Translations under genes and position numbers: made by a program | The notes under the pieces: generated by a model | The model's input: the letters and a program-made list of their open reading frames with translations, nothing else | What the model was told of the DNA's origin: nothing | Database searches by the model: none | Source: Seiridium cupressi | Lineage: Eukaryota > Ascomycota > Sordariomycetes > Amphisphaeriales > Sporocadaceae | Direction: 5' to 3' | Assembly (NCBI GenBank): GCA_036674765.1 | Contig: JARVKI010000098.1 | Location: 86,822 to 150,821 of the forward strand | Length of the DNA stretch: 64,000 nt | Part shown: positions 49,130 to 60,249 of the stretch, in pieces | How positions within the stretch are numbered: the stretch's first letter is position 1 | Layout of the letters: each line of letters begins with the position of its first letter

Positions 49130-49435
49130 ATTCGCGCCGACGATCGCTGATGGTATAGGTTTGTACGAGAAATGCCGAACAGCAACAAAGTATGACTGAG
49201 CCTTGCGTGGAATATCGAGAAGATATGATTTCGAGGATCAGAATAGGACACGGTATGATCGATTCGCTTAACAGGAGAAAAAGAAATGAGATAAAAGAAA
49301 CGCGGAAACTGTAAGGACATCCCGTGCAGAGATTACTGCTAGATTGTTACTATTGCCTCATATGGTTAAAAAGATGACATAAACCTAGAGTAAATGGCCA
49401 CAAGTCAACAGTCGCACGGAGTTGATATTGCTTAC

Positions 49436-49700
49436 ACCAAGGGAAAGGTCTTCTTCGGTTTGAGGAAGGAATACTTGGTCAAAGGTAGGGGCTTTGTAAG
49501 TAGACCATCTCTCAGTCTTTTCTGTGAAGTCGGTCCATGTCGTATTGTGTACCTCGGCAGTCACTTCTTGCGGCCAAACCGTGGAGCCATTTGGCATACC
49601 GATCTGCGGACAGTAGCCTCTGGGACTGAAGGGCTTGCCGGAAGCCGTCTGGCTGATAGCCAGAAGCACAAAATGCTTGGAGAAGGATGAGAGGGGCCAT
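49436..49700 (-). pseudogene. 5' stump of a FAD-linked oxidase
   Basis: Minus-strand reading gives YCPQIGMPNGSTVWPQ, then ERWSTYKAPTFDQVFLPQT and EEDLSLGV. This resembles, from memory, the stretch just before the FAD-binding PCMH/BBE domain of fungal secreted oxidoreductases. It ends at a good donor (GTAAGC at 49435-49430), but no following exon with the expected flavin-binding sequence exists before the NRPS-like gene begins at 49129. The N-terminal signal-like start (MAPLILLQAFCAS) is in a different frame from the rest. The gene is therefore truncated and frameshifted. Family assignment rests on one exon. Confidence 0.5.
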
Positions 49701-51087
49701 TGCTTAGTGTCAGAGAACGCTGTTTTAGACTCGAGCTACAAAAGAGTGATTGGCATTGAAGTATTCGTGTCTATCCGAGAGCTTTCCGATTCCTAGAAGC
49801 TGCCAATCTCATTTTATAAGTTTCACTTGCCCTCTCGATAGAAATCTTCAAATAGTCATAGCTCCAGCTTAGTCGATCGGCCGGTCCTCGTGGTGAAGCC
49901 ACTCTCATCCTTTCGAAACCTGTGCCATCGCCGTCGCCTGGATTATGCTCCTTCCAAGGTCATGATAATCAAGGATGAGCTCGACCACGAGGAAGAGGGT
50001 GCCGCTCCTAAATCGATATTTCATTTGCTAAGCCACGCCTCGTCAGCCTCACCAGAGGCTGAAAGCGCACTCAGCTGGCTACGACAAGGACGGCCGACTG
50101 TTTAAAAACCAATTACAGCTGGTACGAGGGACTGGGAGGCCTTGTCTGGGAGCCATGGCGTGGAAGTCTACGGGCAGGAATGGACCCTCGGCCGGATGAG
50201 TCGGGTCCCTGATCTGATATGTAGTCTGGCTCGAGGCTGCCACTTGCAAGGGGCCATTATGGTAGTCTATTATTGCTAGGTACCCATGTATCCATGTATT
50301 CACGGCAGCCTTATGGTCTGCTAAGAATAGAAAGGGTCGAGATCAGTCCATAAATCCATCATTGCAGACCAATCGCGTACGCATGCATATCAATCTCCGT
50401 GAGACATCGGTGCCGCAATGAGCACACTTTCATCAAGGTTTGGAAGGGCCAGCACTCAGCCACTGGTAAATTGCACCCAGAGTATAGCAGTCCCTGGATA
50501 TACGGTTCCGTAGGAACTGGTGCACGAGTTCTGTCTCTTGAAAAGCCGTAAAATCATTCGCGCCACTTCATCCGCCTGCTAGAGGCCACACTATAAGCCG
50601 TCGGCGCAGGGCTGCTGATCCAACATTGAGTTGGCCTATGGCTTACTACACTTGGGCACAAGCTCCCGTGCTCGGTGGTGACTTTTGGCACTTTTGACAT
50701 GAACAGCACCTTTCGATTGGCGGATGGCGTAACTTTGCGAGCACACGACATGCCAAAAGGTCATCTCGTCTGAGACATGCAATGATAATCCGATTGGCGT
50801 GCTTGCACTCGCTTACCGCGGACCCCGAAGAGGCACTACCTCTGATTCGATGACATGCGGTCGCATCACATCATGCTTCGGCTTTACGAAGCCTCAAAAT
50901 GCCAGACAAAGCCGAACCCTGCAGCTAATTCTGCAAAGATAAGCAAAACAAAGACCACAAGCACAGCTGGAAAACCGGGACCTGCTTTCTCGCTCAAACT
51001 CATGCGATTTGATCCTTCACCTCTACCGGAACCTCCTTCTGTACTGACTCATCAATCTGACCGCATTGCATCAAAAATCTAGACAAG
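49701..51087. other. Spacer between the dead cluster genes and the SDR
   Basis: I see no coding sequence with support. The last ~200 bases hold the SDR promoter. Confidence 0.4.
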
Positions 51088-52212
51088 ATGGCGGTGATGC
51101 TCAAGTTGACTGCTGAGCAGTACAAGACGTTGCCCATTCTAGCCAACAAATCGACATGCTCGGGGAAGACTTACATTGTCACGGGTAGCAATAGTGGCCT
51201 CGGCTTGGAGACTGCGCGTCACCTGGTCGAGTTTGAAGCCGCCTGTGTTGTGCTGGCTGTCCGCAATCTCACAGCAGGAGAGAATGCAAAGAAGGACATC
51301 GAAAAGACGACGGGCCGTGGGGGAGTCATACAGGTACGTGCCGTTGACAAAACAAAGATCCTCGGCCATCTTTGCTTATATGTTGGGGATATAGGTATGG
51401 CATATTGACATGGCCTCTTATGCCTCGGTTCAAGCTTTTGCCAAGAAAGCATCGACTGAACTAGATCGAATCGACGGCCTCGTCGCCAACGCGGGCATTA
51501 TGGTAGATGTGTGGGAACCGGCCGAGGGCATGGAGAGCGGCATTCAAGTCAACGTTGTGAACACCGTGTTCCTCGCGGCTTTCATGCTTCCCAAGCTGAG
51601 CGAGATCTCGCGCAAGTTTAACATCAAGCCCACCGTCATTTTCATAGTCAGTGTTCTGGGCTACACGGCCAAGGCGGAGATGGACAAGAACCGTAACGGG
51701 GATGTTTTGAGTAACCTCAACGACCAGAAGCGGGCTGACATGGACCAACGGTAAGTGGAGGCTGATGCCTGACCGCCAAGCCCTCGTACGGCGAGCTAAG
51801 ACGCGATGAAAACAGCTACGCCCTCACAAAGCTTGTAGAAGAGTTTGCCGTCCGCGAGTTCGCAGCGCTGTGCCCTGTCGAGCGCACAGGAGTCGTTCTG
51901 ACACTGGTAGCACCTGGTCTCTGCTCGACGGGCCTGGGCAAAGATGCACGAACTTTTACCAAGATCATGCACGGCGGGATCAAGGCCATGATGGCACGAA
52001 GCGCCGAGGTGGGAAGCCGCACCATCTTGCACGGCCTGATCGCCGGTGAGGAGGCGCATGGGAAGCTATTGTCGGGGTGCAAGATCAAGGAGTATTGGGT
52101 GCCCGACTGGGTTAGTAACGCCGAGGGCAAGCAGTTGCAGCAGCGTATATGGAAGGGTCTGGCTGACAAGCTAGAAAAGGTGCAGCCTGGATGTATTTCA
52201 CAGCTCTCGTAG
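51088..52212 (+). CDS. Short-chain dehydrogenase/reductase
   Basis: Three exons, 51088-51333, 51395-51750 and 51816-52212, give 332 aa. The cofactor motif TGSNSGLG, the AGI structural motif in VANAGIMV, an active-site Ser in FIVSVLG and the catalytic pair in YALTK (just after the third splice) are all present, so this is a complete classical SDR. It most resembles the fungal retinol-dehydrogenase/TIC32-like group with a long insertion before YxxxK (about 30 residues, KAEMDKNRNGDVLSNLNDQK). Cofactor specificity cannot be judged firmly. It lies next to a dead NRPS-like reductase and a FAD-oxidase stump on the opposite strand. It may be the surviving member of that cluster, which is inference. 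Introns are 61 and 65 bases. Confidence 0.87.
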
Positions 52213-52329
52213 ATTTCGATTCGTATTAATGATACCTTTTCATTTGGTTGCTTTTACACAAGAAAGCAAGCTTCGCATCACGGTGCAAATGGCCAGGAGG
52301 ACTTTGTCTGCCATATAGCCTAGGTAAGT

Positions 52330-52845
52330 GTTATGGAAATGAAAGCAGCTATCGATTGAAAGGTTCGGTCGGCGTCTTCGAGCTGCCTACCTGACAAACA
52401 ACAGTCGGTTCGAGCATAGCCCCACCGGTTCCCCTCAACAAATCAGTCAAGCCCCACCCGCATATGTGATACGGAAGACCCTAGATGATTTCGTGAAGGC
52501 GTGGAAATTCAATGTCCTGAAAGGCTCGTCATGTCAGACTGATGAGCTGCAGCTACAGCTTCAGGACGCCAATATGCGATTTGATCGTTATCAAGAAGTC
52601 TCATACAACAAGTCAACGGATGACTCGAGAAAGCATGCCGAGGCCTGCAGAAGCTATTCGACGCCTACTCCATCTCTTTTGGCCCCATTTATAAGAGCAT
52701 TGACTTCATTAAGGAGGCTGCGTTCAAGTGTCTTCAAGGGGACAGCGAGCCGGACCAGGGTCTCCTGAGCCAATCAACGTCACGGCTTGTCGAAGTCGAA
52801 GCAATTAAAAGCTTAAGGCCACCACCTACGGAACACCTGAGGTAG
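52330..52845 (+). pseudogene. Frameshifted gene fragment, possibly from a fungal STAND/NLR-type N-terminal region
   Basis: An open stretch without a start codon reads AYVIRKTLDDFVKAWKFN, DELQLQLQDANMRFDRYQEV and SYNKSTDDSRKHAE. It then changes frame near 52645 to RGLQKLFDAYSISFGPIYKS and IDFIKEAAFKCLQGD, ending in PPPTEHLR and a TAG at 52843-52845. The helical content and wording recall N-terminal domains of fungal NLR-like (STAND) proteins, but I am not sure of the family. With no start, no nucleotide-binding domain and a frame break, it is a relic or part of a misread exon pair. Confidence 0.45.
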
Positions 52846-54699
52846 ATCTATGTCAAAAGACAACCTTGCGTTTCATTGGAATTTCCGTAAACTTGGTCAT
52901 TTTCTCACTTCGAATCAGTATATTGACTTGCTTATGACCACGAAGGAAGGGCAGAAAGGGTGAATGTACTCGACCAGTCAGAGAGTTAGCATATTTATGA
53001 TGCAGCTGGGTTTAATAGAGTCGTCCTGGTGTAGTTTGTAGCGATGAATCTTCACGCTTTTGGGTCTAAAAGATTTATGCATAGAGTTCTTAGTGGAACA
53101 AGTGTCAGTTTTAAGTGCGGCGGCGCGGGACTCGGCATTAGTTGGAAATCTCTTGCGAAGTTCATGCATCAAGACAGGGACAGTCGCACACATGCAGCCC
53201 TGATATTCTCTCGTCGCCTGATTCAACATGACTGGTATCACCAGAGAGCCTATCATCAGCTGACCTTCGGAGTCAAGTAACAGTGGCGCAAGGACTCAGA
53301 CATTAGTCCCACCACGGGATGACATGCATGCTCCTACATGCGTCTCAGGGACTCTGTGCGCTTTTCAGGAGTATCTATGATTGGTGGGACCCTGTACAAT
53401 TGACACAGTCCGAGATCGTGAGAGCTATAGCGGTAGTTGAGTCCAAATGAATAATATAATAATTCGGTCTCCCGTCGCGCGAAGAAAATTCTAGTCGTCT
53501 TTTATCTTCAGAGTCTTGGTTCCTGGATATACAGCCCTGTATTGAGATTTAGATAACTAACCTTTAAAACAGGGGATTGTATTATGTCAGAATAGAGGTT
53601 CCAGCCACCTGGATTATCGGGCTTTTTAGCTATTACATATAGATTAACTACCTCCTCCTGCCTTTCAGCACTCTTTTGATATTTAATCTATCACTTGATT
53701 CATCCTACTGGCGTCCTCGATTCATGCAACATGATTTTTATTGCGTGCAGAGAGATATGCAAATTCATTCAATTAAAGAGATCATGGTCAATGACGTCTG
53801 ACATCTAAAGGCGCGTACTTTGGTGTCCAGGGACGACTTGTGATAACAACCCAATATCTACGGTGTTTGGTAGTGGGTATTTCTCGACTGAGTCTCGATG
53901 CTTGCACCTGTTGCGATCCTCATGTCTGATTCAACAGCCGTTTCAAGCTTACGAACGCTCTGTATTCTTTGCCGCTAAGCCATATCGAAGTTGCTAGGTG
54001 TAGAGGATAAAAGTGTTTACCCTAAGATATCAACAGCTTATAAAAGACAACTGGTTTAAATGACGCAACAGAGGTCAAGCTATCGAGAGGTTCTGCGAAA
54101 CGGAACAGTATAGCACTGAGTACTAGGTTCAAATATAAGGAGGAGTATTCCAAAGTCGGGCAATCAGCCGTCCGTACACTGAGAGTTCCGCTACGTGTAG
54201 GAATTGCTTTAGTAGCCCAGACACGGAGTCTAAGCTGGAGCGCCCAGCATGCCTTGCGCAGTTTGGAATGTGCAATCTTTCTAGCATGTTGGCTACGCTA
54301 CCTAGCTGTGGATACCTAGGGGGCAGGGCTGAACAGCCTTCGTCCAGATGAGAAAACGCTCCTGAAAATGGTCGTGCGTCTTCTTAAAGAGACAGCCCTA
54401 GCTCATACTGCCGAACCTACCTCTCGCCGAGCCAATCGCGTACGAAAACTTGCTGTCGTAGTTGTTCGGCTACGGGCGGAAATTTTTGAGAGAGCTCAGG
54501 TGTTCCACGTTGTTCTAAAAGTTGGTGAAAGTCTAAAGAACTTGGTACACGTGCTGGACAGGCAATTGCGTCCGCATCGTCTACAGGACGAATAGAAAGC
54601 ACAAATTCTCCGACACGGGGAACGATATGGCTAGCTCCATATCGCATGAATGAAGTTGATTTGCGTTGCCTAATCTCATGACATGGTCATACCCTGGCT
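52846..54699. other. Gene-poor spacer
   Basis: Short unsupported frames on both strands; some stretches (53380-54070) are AT-leaning. I see no gene or repeat. Confidence 0.4.
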
Positions 54700-56435
54700 T
54701 CATATCTCTTTATGCTCGAGCACCATGGCGACTTTCCCGCCGTCGTTGCGCCACAACCTTTGCCCCCTCCAAGATCTATCTTCATTCTTTTCAAGCTCGT
54801 ACACAATTCGACGCTGCAATTCTTCCCAGCTCAGATCTTCGTCTACTACCGTCTTCAGGTCTACCACCGTGGTGCCGCTACCCAGGATGCTCCAGCGGTC
54901 CTTCCAATCATCATTCTCCCACACTTTGTAATCCTCAGCCATCGCGTCCCAGATAGCTTGCGGTGTCACCTTGGCAGCCTGCTTCGCCTCGCGGTACTCC
55001 CTCTCTGCCCTCTTCTCTGCATTCTCGTCATCCAAGAGAGCTCGGACAGTATCTATTCTGCTGTCGGCTGCAGCTTGCTGGTAGAGCTCACGGATCTCAG
55101 CATCTGATGCTCCTGCCCAGCCCGGACCGGCATACCGTCCCGTGCGGGTGCGGAGCGCTTCTAGATCTGATGTCTTAAAAGCCAACTCGATCCGTAATTT
55201 AGCTTGGTCTTGCTCCCACGACTTCATGGGCTGGAGCGTACGCTCGGTCCCCAGGATCTGTTCTTCCAGTCTTTGGCGCTCCCATTTATCAGCAATCACA
55301 TTGTGCTTAAGCCTATAATTGGCGTCGACAAGATGGATCGTCTGTTGGACGATTTCCCTCGCCTGGATCATCGGGTTCAATAACTGCTGCAGAGGGGCAT
55401 ATGACTTTTCGCGATCTGTCGGCTTTGGGCTGGGTTCGTGGTAGTCGAACTTCTGGCCGCCCTGGAAACGCAACTCATCAAAGAGGATCGGCTTAAACTT
55501 GTCGGGCCACCCGCACTCCTTGTAGAGCTCTTTGTAGTTGGTATAGCGATCTTCTTCATCATCTCCCAGATTTTCATCTGCGTCGTACATCCCTCCGGGT
55601 ATCCACTCGAGGCTACGGAAACGGGAGATCATGTCCCGCAGGAACTCGGCAGCAGGGCGCGAAGGATATTGGGACAGGTCGTTCAGATTAGTGGTCTCTG
55701 GCCGTGCAAAGTCGTTTCCTTGTAGGACGGGATCTGATGTCCCGCCAAGCTGTTCGATGAACCACATGCGGTCTAGAGGGGGTCTTCAGTACGGAATCCT
55801 CAACATTCTGAGATCAAAGCGTGCTCACAATTTCTCGTATCCAGAACCATGACACTGCCGTGATTACCGACTTGTGTGAGAGCCGCATACCACGGTCGCA
55901 TGTACGGCCCGCTTTCGTCATTCCAATCCCTCGTCTCGCCATCTTCCGATCGGACACCTGGCTCAAACCTTGGCGACAGGTCATCTATGCCATCGAATGG
56001 ATCGACCGTTGTCTGCCACCAATCGACATCCGGCCCACGAAGATCATCCAGGAACTCGCCCCACATCAGAAACTCTCCGCCGTCCGAACCAAAGTTCCAC
56101 TGCGTGTTTCCGATGTGGTACGGCAGCATCTGCCAGAGGTCGACGACGTCCTTGGTGAAGCCATAAGCTGCCGGTTTGGTTGTGTCGATTTTCAGATGCT
56201 TGTGCGGTGGGAATACCACTTTCTCGGCCTGGATGTAACGCATGTCGATGAACAAATTGTACCACTCCGTCATCAAGTCGGCAATTTCACGAATCCGAGG
56301 ATCCGGGGCCTCCGGGTAGACATCGCTGTATATCGAGGGGTCGACCGCCTTGTAGACTCCGAGCATGTTTTCAGTCTGTATCGGACAGGTCTGGAGTGCG
56401 AGTATAGCACACGTGGCGGGGAGTGCGAAGAACAT
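54700..56435 (-). CDS. Conserved hypothetical protein with C-terminal coiled coil
   Basis: Two minus-strand exons, 56435-55829 and 55772-54700, join as DTRN-Y-RMWFIEQLGG with a 56-base intron, giving 559 aa. The first 20 residues (MFFALPATCAILALQTCPIQ) are hydrophobic but not a clear signal peptide. The N-terminal half is rich in Trp, Asp and aromatic residues (WYNLFIDMRYI, YHIGNTQWNFGSDGGEF, DVDWWQTTVDPFDG). The middle shows YPSRPAAEFLRDMISRFRSLEW. The C-terminal half is strongly charged and helical (WERQRLEEQILGTERTL, ENAEKRAEREYREAKQ, SWEELQRRIVYELEKN). I do not recognise a named domain. Regular codon usage and a clean splice say it is a real gene, probably one of the uncharacterised fungal protein families. 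Confidence 0.75.
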
Positions 56436-56757
56436 GCTTCATGGTCTCATCAAAATGAGATGCGGAGTAAAGCTTAGCGTGGGAGTTCGCCTTAAGCGGG
56501 GGTAGCTTCTCCACATGTTCAGTGTAGGCAGCAATGACGGCACTAGGTTTTTAGAGTGATTAGACTGCAAGATAGGGGGACTAGAAAGAGGATTAATACA
56601 CTCTTGGCGCATCGATCGATCAATGATATGCTACGGATCGGCACTGATCAGTCGACTAATACTTAATGTTATAAATAAGGTTTCTCTATGGAACACATCT
56701 TCTTGAATACAAAATGGATTTGAACTGGTCATCACTATTGCCCGCCGCGGGGAAGCA
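56436..56757. other. Short spacer
   Basis: This is the 5' region of the preceding minus-strand gene and the 3' end of the next. Nothing else is visible. Confidence 0.5.
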
Positions 56758-57559
56758 TCATACTTGTCCGCAACAAGACTGTCGGGTACTTTTGCTGCAT
56801 CCATTTTTCTCAAACTCGGGAGGTTGGCAGTGGTACGGCCCTCCACAACTTTGATTCAAAGACAGCGCATTGCCAGTTCCACATTGAAAGAGGTCGTTGT
56901 ACGGGTCGAGACTGCCAGTGTCGCTCAAATACGTTTGGGTGTAGCCTGGAGTTGTCTGGTTTTAGCATCCGAGTAGGTTATGTATAAGTTTTGGGGTGTA
57001 TGTTGACTGGTCGCTTACCCATAGCCTCAATCAATGACCAACCGCAGTACCTGATCCCATCTGTGCAGGTGTCTGGCGTTGTTGTGGGACTGCTAGAGGG
57101 GGGCACAGTCGGATCGGATGCATTTTGTGAAGTCTGCGTTTGATGTCGTAGACCCAGACCCAAGCCAGCTCCAAGTCCGATGGCAATGACAAGCATGATA
57201 ATGATGCCCACGACAACCCATCGATTTCGCCGAGAACGAAAGAACCCCCCTCGTTCAGCCGGCTTCGAAGTATGTGAAGTATCTAGTTCTGGTGATCCAC
57301 TAGACTTTGCCTCTCTCTTAGGCCCAAATTGTTTATCTACCACGGTCCCAGAAGGGCTAATACTCCGCGGCTGGTCGGACATGACTCGCTTATCTAGCTG
57401 TAGGTAATACTGTTCGTCGGAGGCGACAACACCCTCGGGTGCAACACGCGGATCCGTTCGTTGTGGGGCGAGCTCGGGACCATCGTCGTATTTCTGGTCA
57501 TCAGTTCCTAGGTGGGATGGTTCCATTGCTGTACTTCCTGCCCGCGAAGCAGCATCCAT
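56758..57559 (-). CDS. Single-pass membrane protein with Cys-rich C-terminal ectodomain
   Basis: Two minus-strand exons, 57559-57019 and 56945-56758, join as EAM-G-YTQTYLSD with a 73-base intron, giving 242 aa. Residues 1-115 are a soluble, disordered, acidic tail. RSRRNR stops just before one membrane helix, WVVVGIIIMLVIAIGLGAG. A Ser/Thr/Pro-rich stalk follows, then a small ectodomain with about eight Cys (DTCTDGIRYCGW, FQCGTGNALSLNQSCGG, GCSKSTRQSCCGQV). By charge, the N-terminus is cytosolic. The layout is common among Pezizomycotina cell-surface proteins of unknown role, possibly sensors. I do not recognise a named domain. A Met at 57640 is in frame upstream, but the ATG at 57559 fits better. 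Confidence 0.7.
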
Positions 57560-60249
57560 ATTAATCACAAGCTGGATGCATATGTAAGTGCGAAGCAATT
57601 CCAGCGGAAGTAAGTAAGAGAAAAAACAGGATTGCAACACTGATCATGAGACTGTGTTTTCCCCGTCAGATTGTCTACACCGCCCAGCTTATGGGTCTGT
57701 GGCGGCTGACTTGTGTGGCGGTTCAAAATGATGCAATCGAGCAGAAAAGCAAATATGAAGGATTCCCGAGATTTCGTACCTGTGTCACCTAGTGGGAGAC
57801 ACATGCTATTCATAGATTACATGGCGGTAGACTACTCCAAATGCCAAGAATTGGTGGAATACGAGAAGTGTAATGTTCTGCTTTTTGCCGTGCAATCCTA
57901 ACTTTTTATACTATTGGGTGCTAGATTTCAAAAAGGTCTACAACAGCACAAATCAGACTTTGGCCGTGTTGAAACTGCAACTAAACCAACGAGAGACAAG
58001 AGCTTGCGAATAACAGGCAAGGCAATACAAGCTACCCAGGGCACACTGGCCTTCGTCGAAATATTCAGTGGGCCTTATAGGATTCTATGAAAGAATTCTC
58101 TCAACTTTTTGTGTTTCCTAGCATCAATCGCTTGCCTCCTTGAATGAGATTTTGCCTCTTGCACTGGACTAACTTGTGACATAGGCGTTTTAGCATTAGA
58201 CCTGAACGACAGATCTAATCAGGTATGATTGACTCAAGGAATTATTGATAACATAATAGGGTTAGGACGGAGGACAATGCCTTCATCCGCAAGCGAAGTT
58301 CGGTGCCCAAGGTTACAATTAATCTTTACCTTTACTCACATGTTTCACCGTCAGGCAGACCCTCCCGCAAAGGAAATGGTGTGCAGGGGACTTAGATATG
58401 AGGATAGACAAAGCTAGACCGGGCAAAGTCCAGAGCGGCGGCGACGTAGTATCAGACCCATCCCACTCGAATTGTACGTGGTAGGCCCAGGCAGATATAC
58501 GGGGAGGTAAAGGTGAAGAGGAGTCTTCGCGATAATAGCATACGCACTACATAAGCCTTTTATTCAACCCTCTCCCGATGCCTCCATTCATTTAATTGAT
58601 GTATCTATCGAGGTGTTTGAAGTAGACCATAGTGATTCGGAGGCACTTAGGTTTTTAGTCAGATAGCTCTCATTAGCGGCTTTATAAAGCCTTATGCCAA
58701 CTTGTTGGCAGTTAAGAGAGGGTTTCCAGGAGGCCAAATGATTTGGATACCGACGTGTCAAGCACTGTACGAACGTTTTCGTTCAATTTTAGACATCACC
58801 GCAACAACAACGATCACTATTTTTGTGCTGATTGTATTGTCGCCTTGCATAAGAGCCAAACTTATATTGATAATGATCTTGTTGGCCAAATACATGCTGT
58901 TTAATAGTGTCTACAGTCCCTCTGTGATCTTTGGGATTATCTCCTTCCCAGAGAATGTCGTGGTGTCCGCCATGGCCTTCCCGATGCCATCCACCATCGT
59001 TTTAGTTACCACGTTTTACTAGTCTGTCTAGTGGAGACAGTGTGGCGTTCACAAATTACCAGCAGACTTATGCCTCGATAATCGTCTAGTATCAGAGATT
59101 CACTTCCTGTGTGGATTGACTCGACGAGGTCAATTTAACGTTTAAAGTGGGTCGCATACATACTCAAAACCCGCACAACCTGAGAGATCCGAATTGTCCG
59201 TCTCCCCATTTCCCCCCTGCCCCATACAGCTTTACCCATGCAAACTGTCCGCGGATGTCAAAAACGCCGTCATAGTCGCCCGCAGTATGCTAAGAGTCTA
59301 GATTCGTATAGATTACACGAGTAGGTACATGTACTTAGCATTGTTCACAGGTAATGCTGAATGCGAATGTACGAAGAACTCAATGACGCAGCCAAGACTC
59401 GATCCTGGAGGGACCGAACTCAACGTCATCAATCGTGCTTTTCTCGGCTGAATACAAGAACCCTTGAGGACGCAAGCTTCTAGCGTCCATGACAATCATC
59501 ATACTTGGAAAAGTGTTAACATGTATTGATCTATCAATGTCGCGTTTGAGCAGTCCCCGCAATCAAGAGACCAACTATCGTGCCCTGTAGGCTTGTAAAC
59601 CACCATATCCCTCGTTCCGACACGTTTCGCCCCACTCGGCGGCCATTTACCCTTAAGCTGCATTGAGTCCACGTCGTAATTGCTAGACTGGTGTATCTCT
59701 TTTCAGAACCATGCCTTCCTTCTTTTTGACAAACGCCCGAGCAACCGCCAACAAGTTGTAATCTGCTGGGTGGGCAACGCGGTTCTTTATGTCCGATCTG
59801 ACATGTGCGCTATGACAACCGAAGATAGACATAACCATCGTATATCAACCCCACCAGCCGCACTTCTGTAACCTCCGATCTCCGACCAAAGGGGCATTGC
59901 CGTTTGATTGTACCACGGAAAGGCAATTCGCGATGTGTGCGAGTTCTCCACGTTCGTGAAAGCCCCTGAACTCAGAATTGCCTACTTTGAATATTGCTGA
60001 CTGACTACGAAAACAATGGTCAAAATGTCTTATCGCCGACGTTACTGCCGGGAAAGCACATATCTGAAGGGGTTTTCTTTTAGTGCACGACCAAGTCGAT
60101 TGTACAGTACTATAGACGACACCACATATAGTCTTCATTAGACGTCTTTTCAAGATAAGGTGCATTGAATAGGAACATATTGTTGATCTACGCCTCACAA
60201 ACACATTCTTATGAGCATTGACAGCACTTCGAATATGAAGAAATCCCAG
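57560..60249. other. Gene-poor region, about 2.7 kb
   Basis: Only short frames are seen. One, 58702-59022 on plus, encodes a hydrophobic peptide without a recognised motif; another at 59313-59600 on minus looks weakly coding. I do not call genes here. Confidence 0.4.

Noticed and set aside
54417..54647. A 76-codon minus-strand frame downstream of the conserved hypothetical gene
   Set aside because: It looked like a protein tail but has no recognisable family and no upstream coding extension.
58702..59022. A 106-codon hydrophobic frame, considered as a small membrane protein
   Set aside because: No start context, splice partner or known motif; the region around it is gene-poor.
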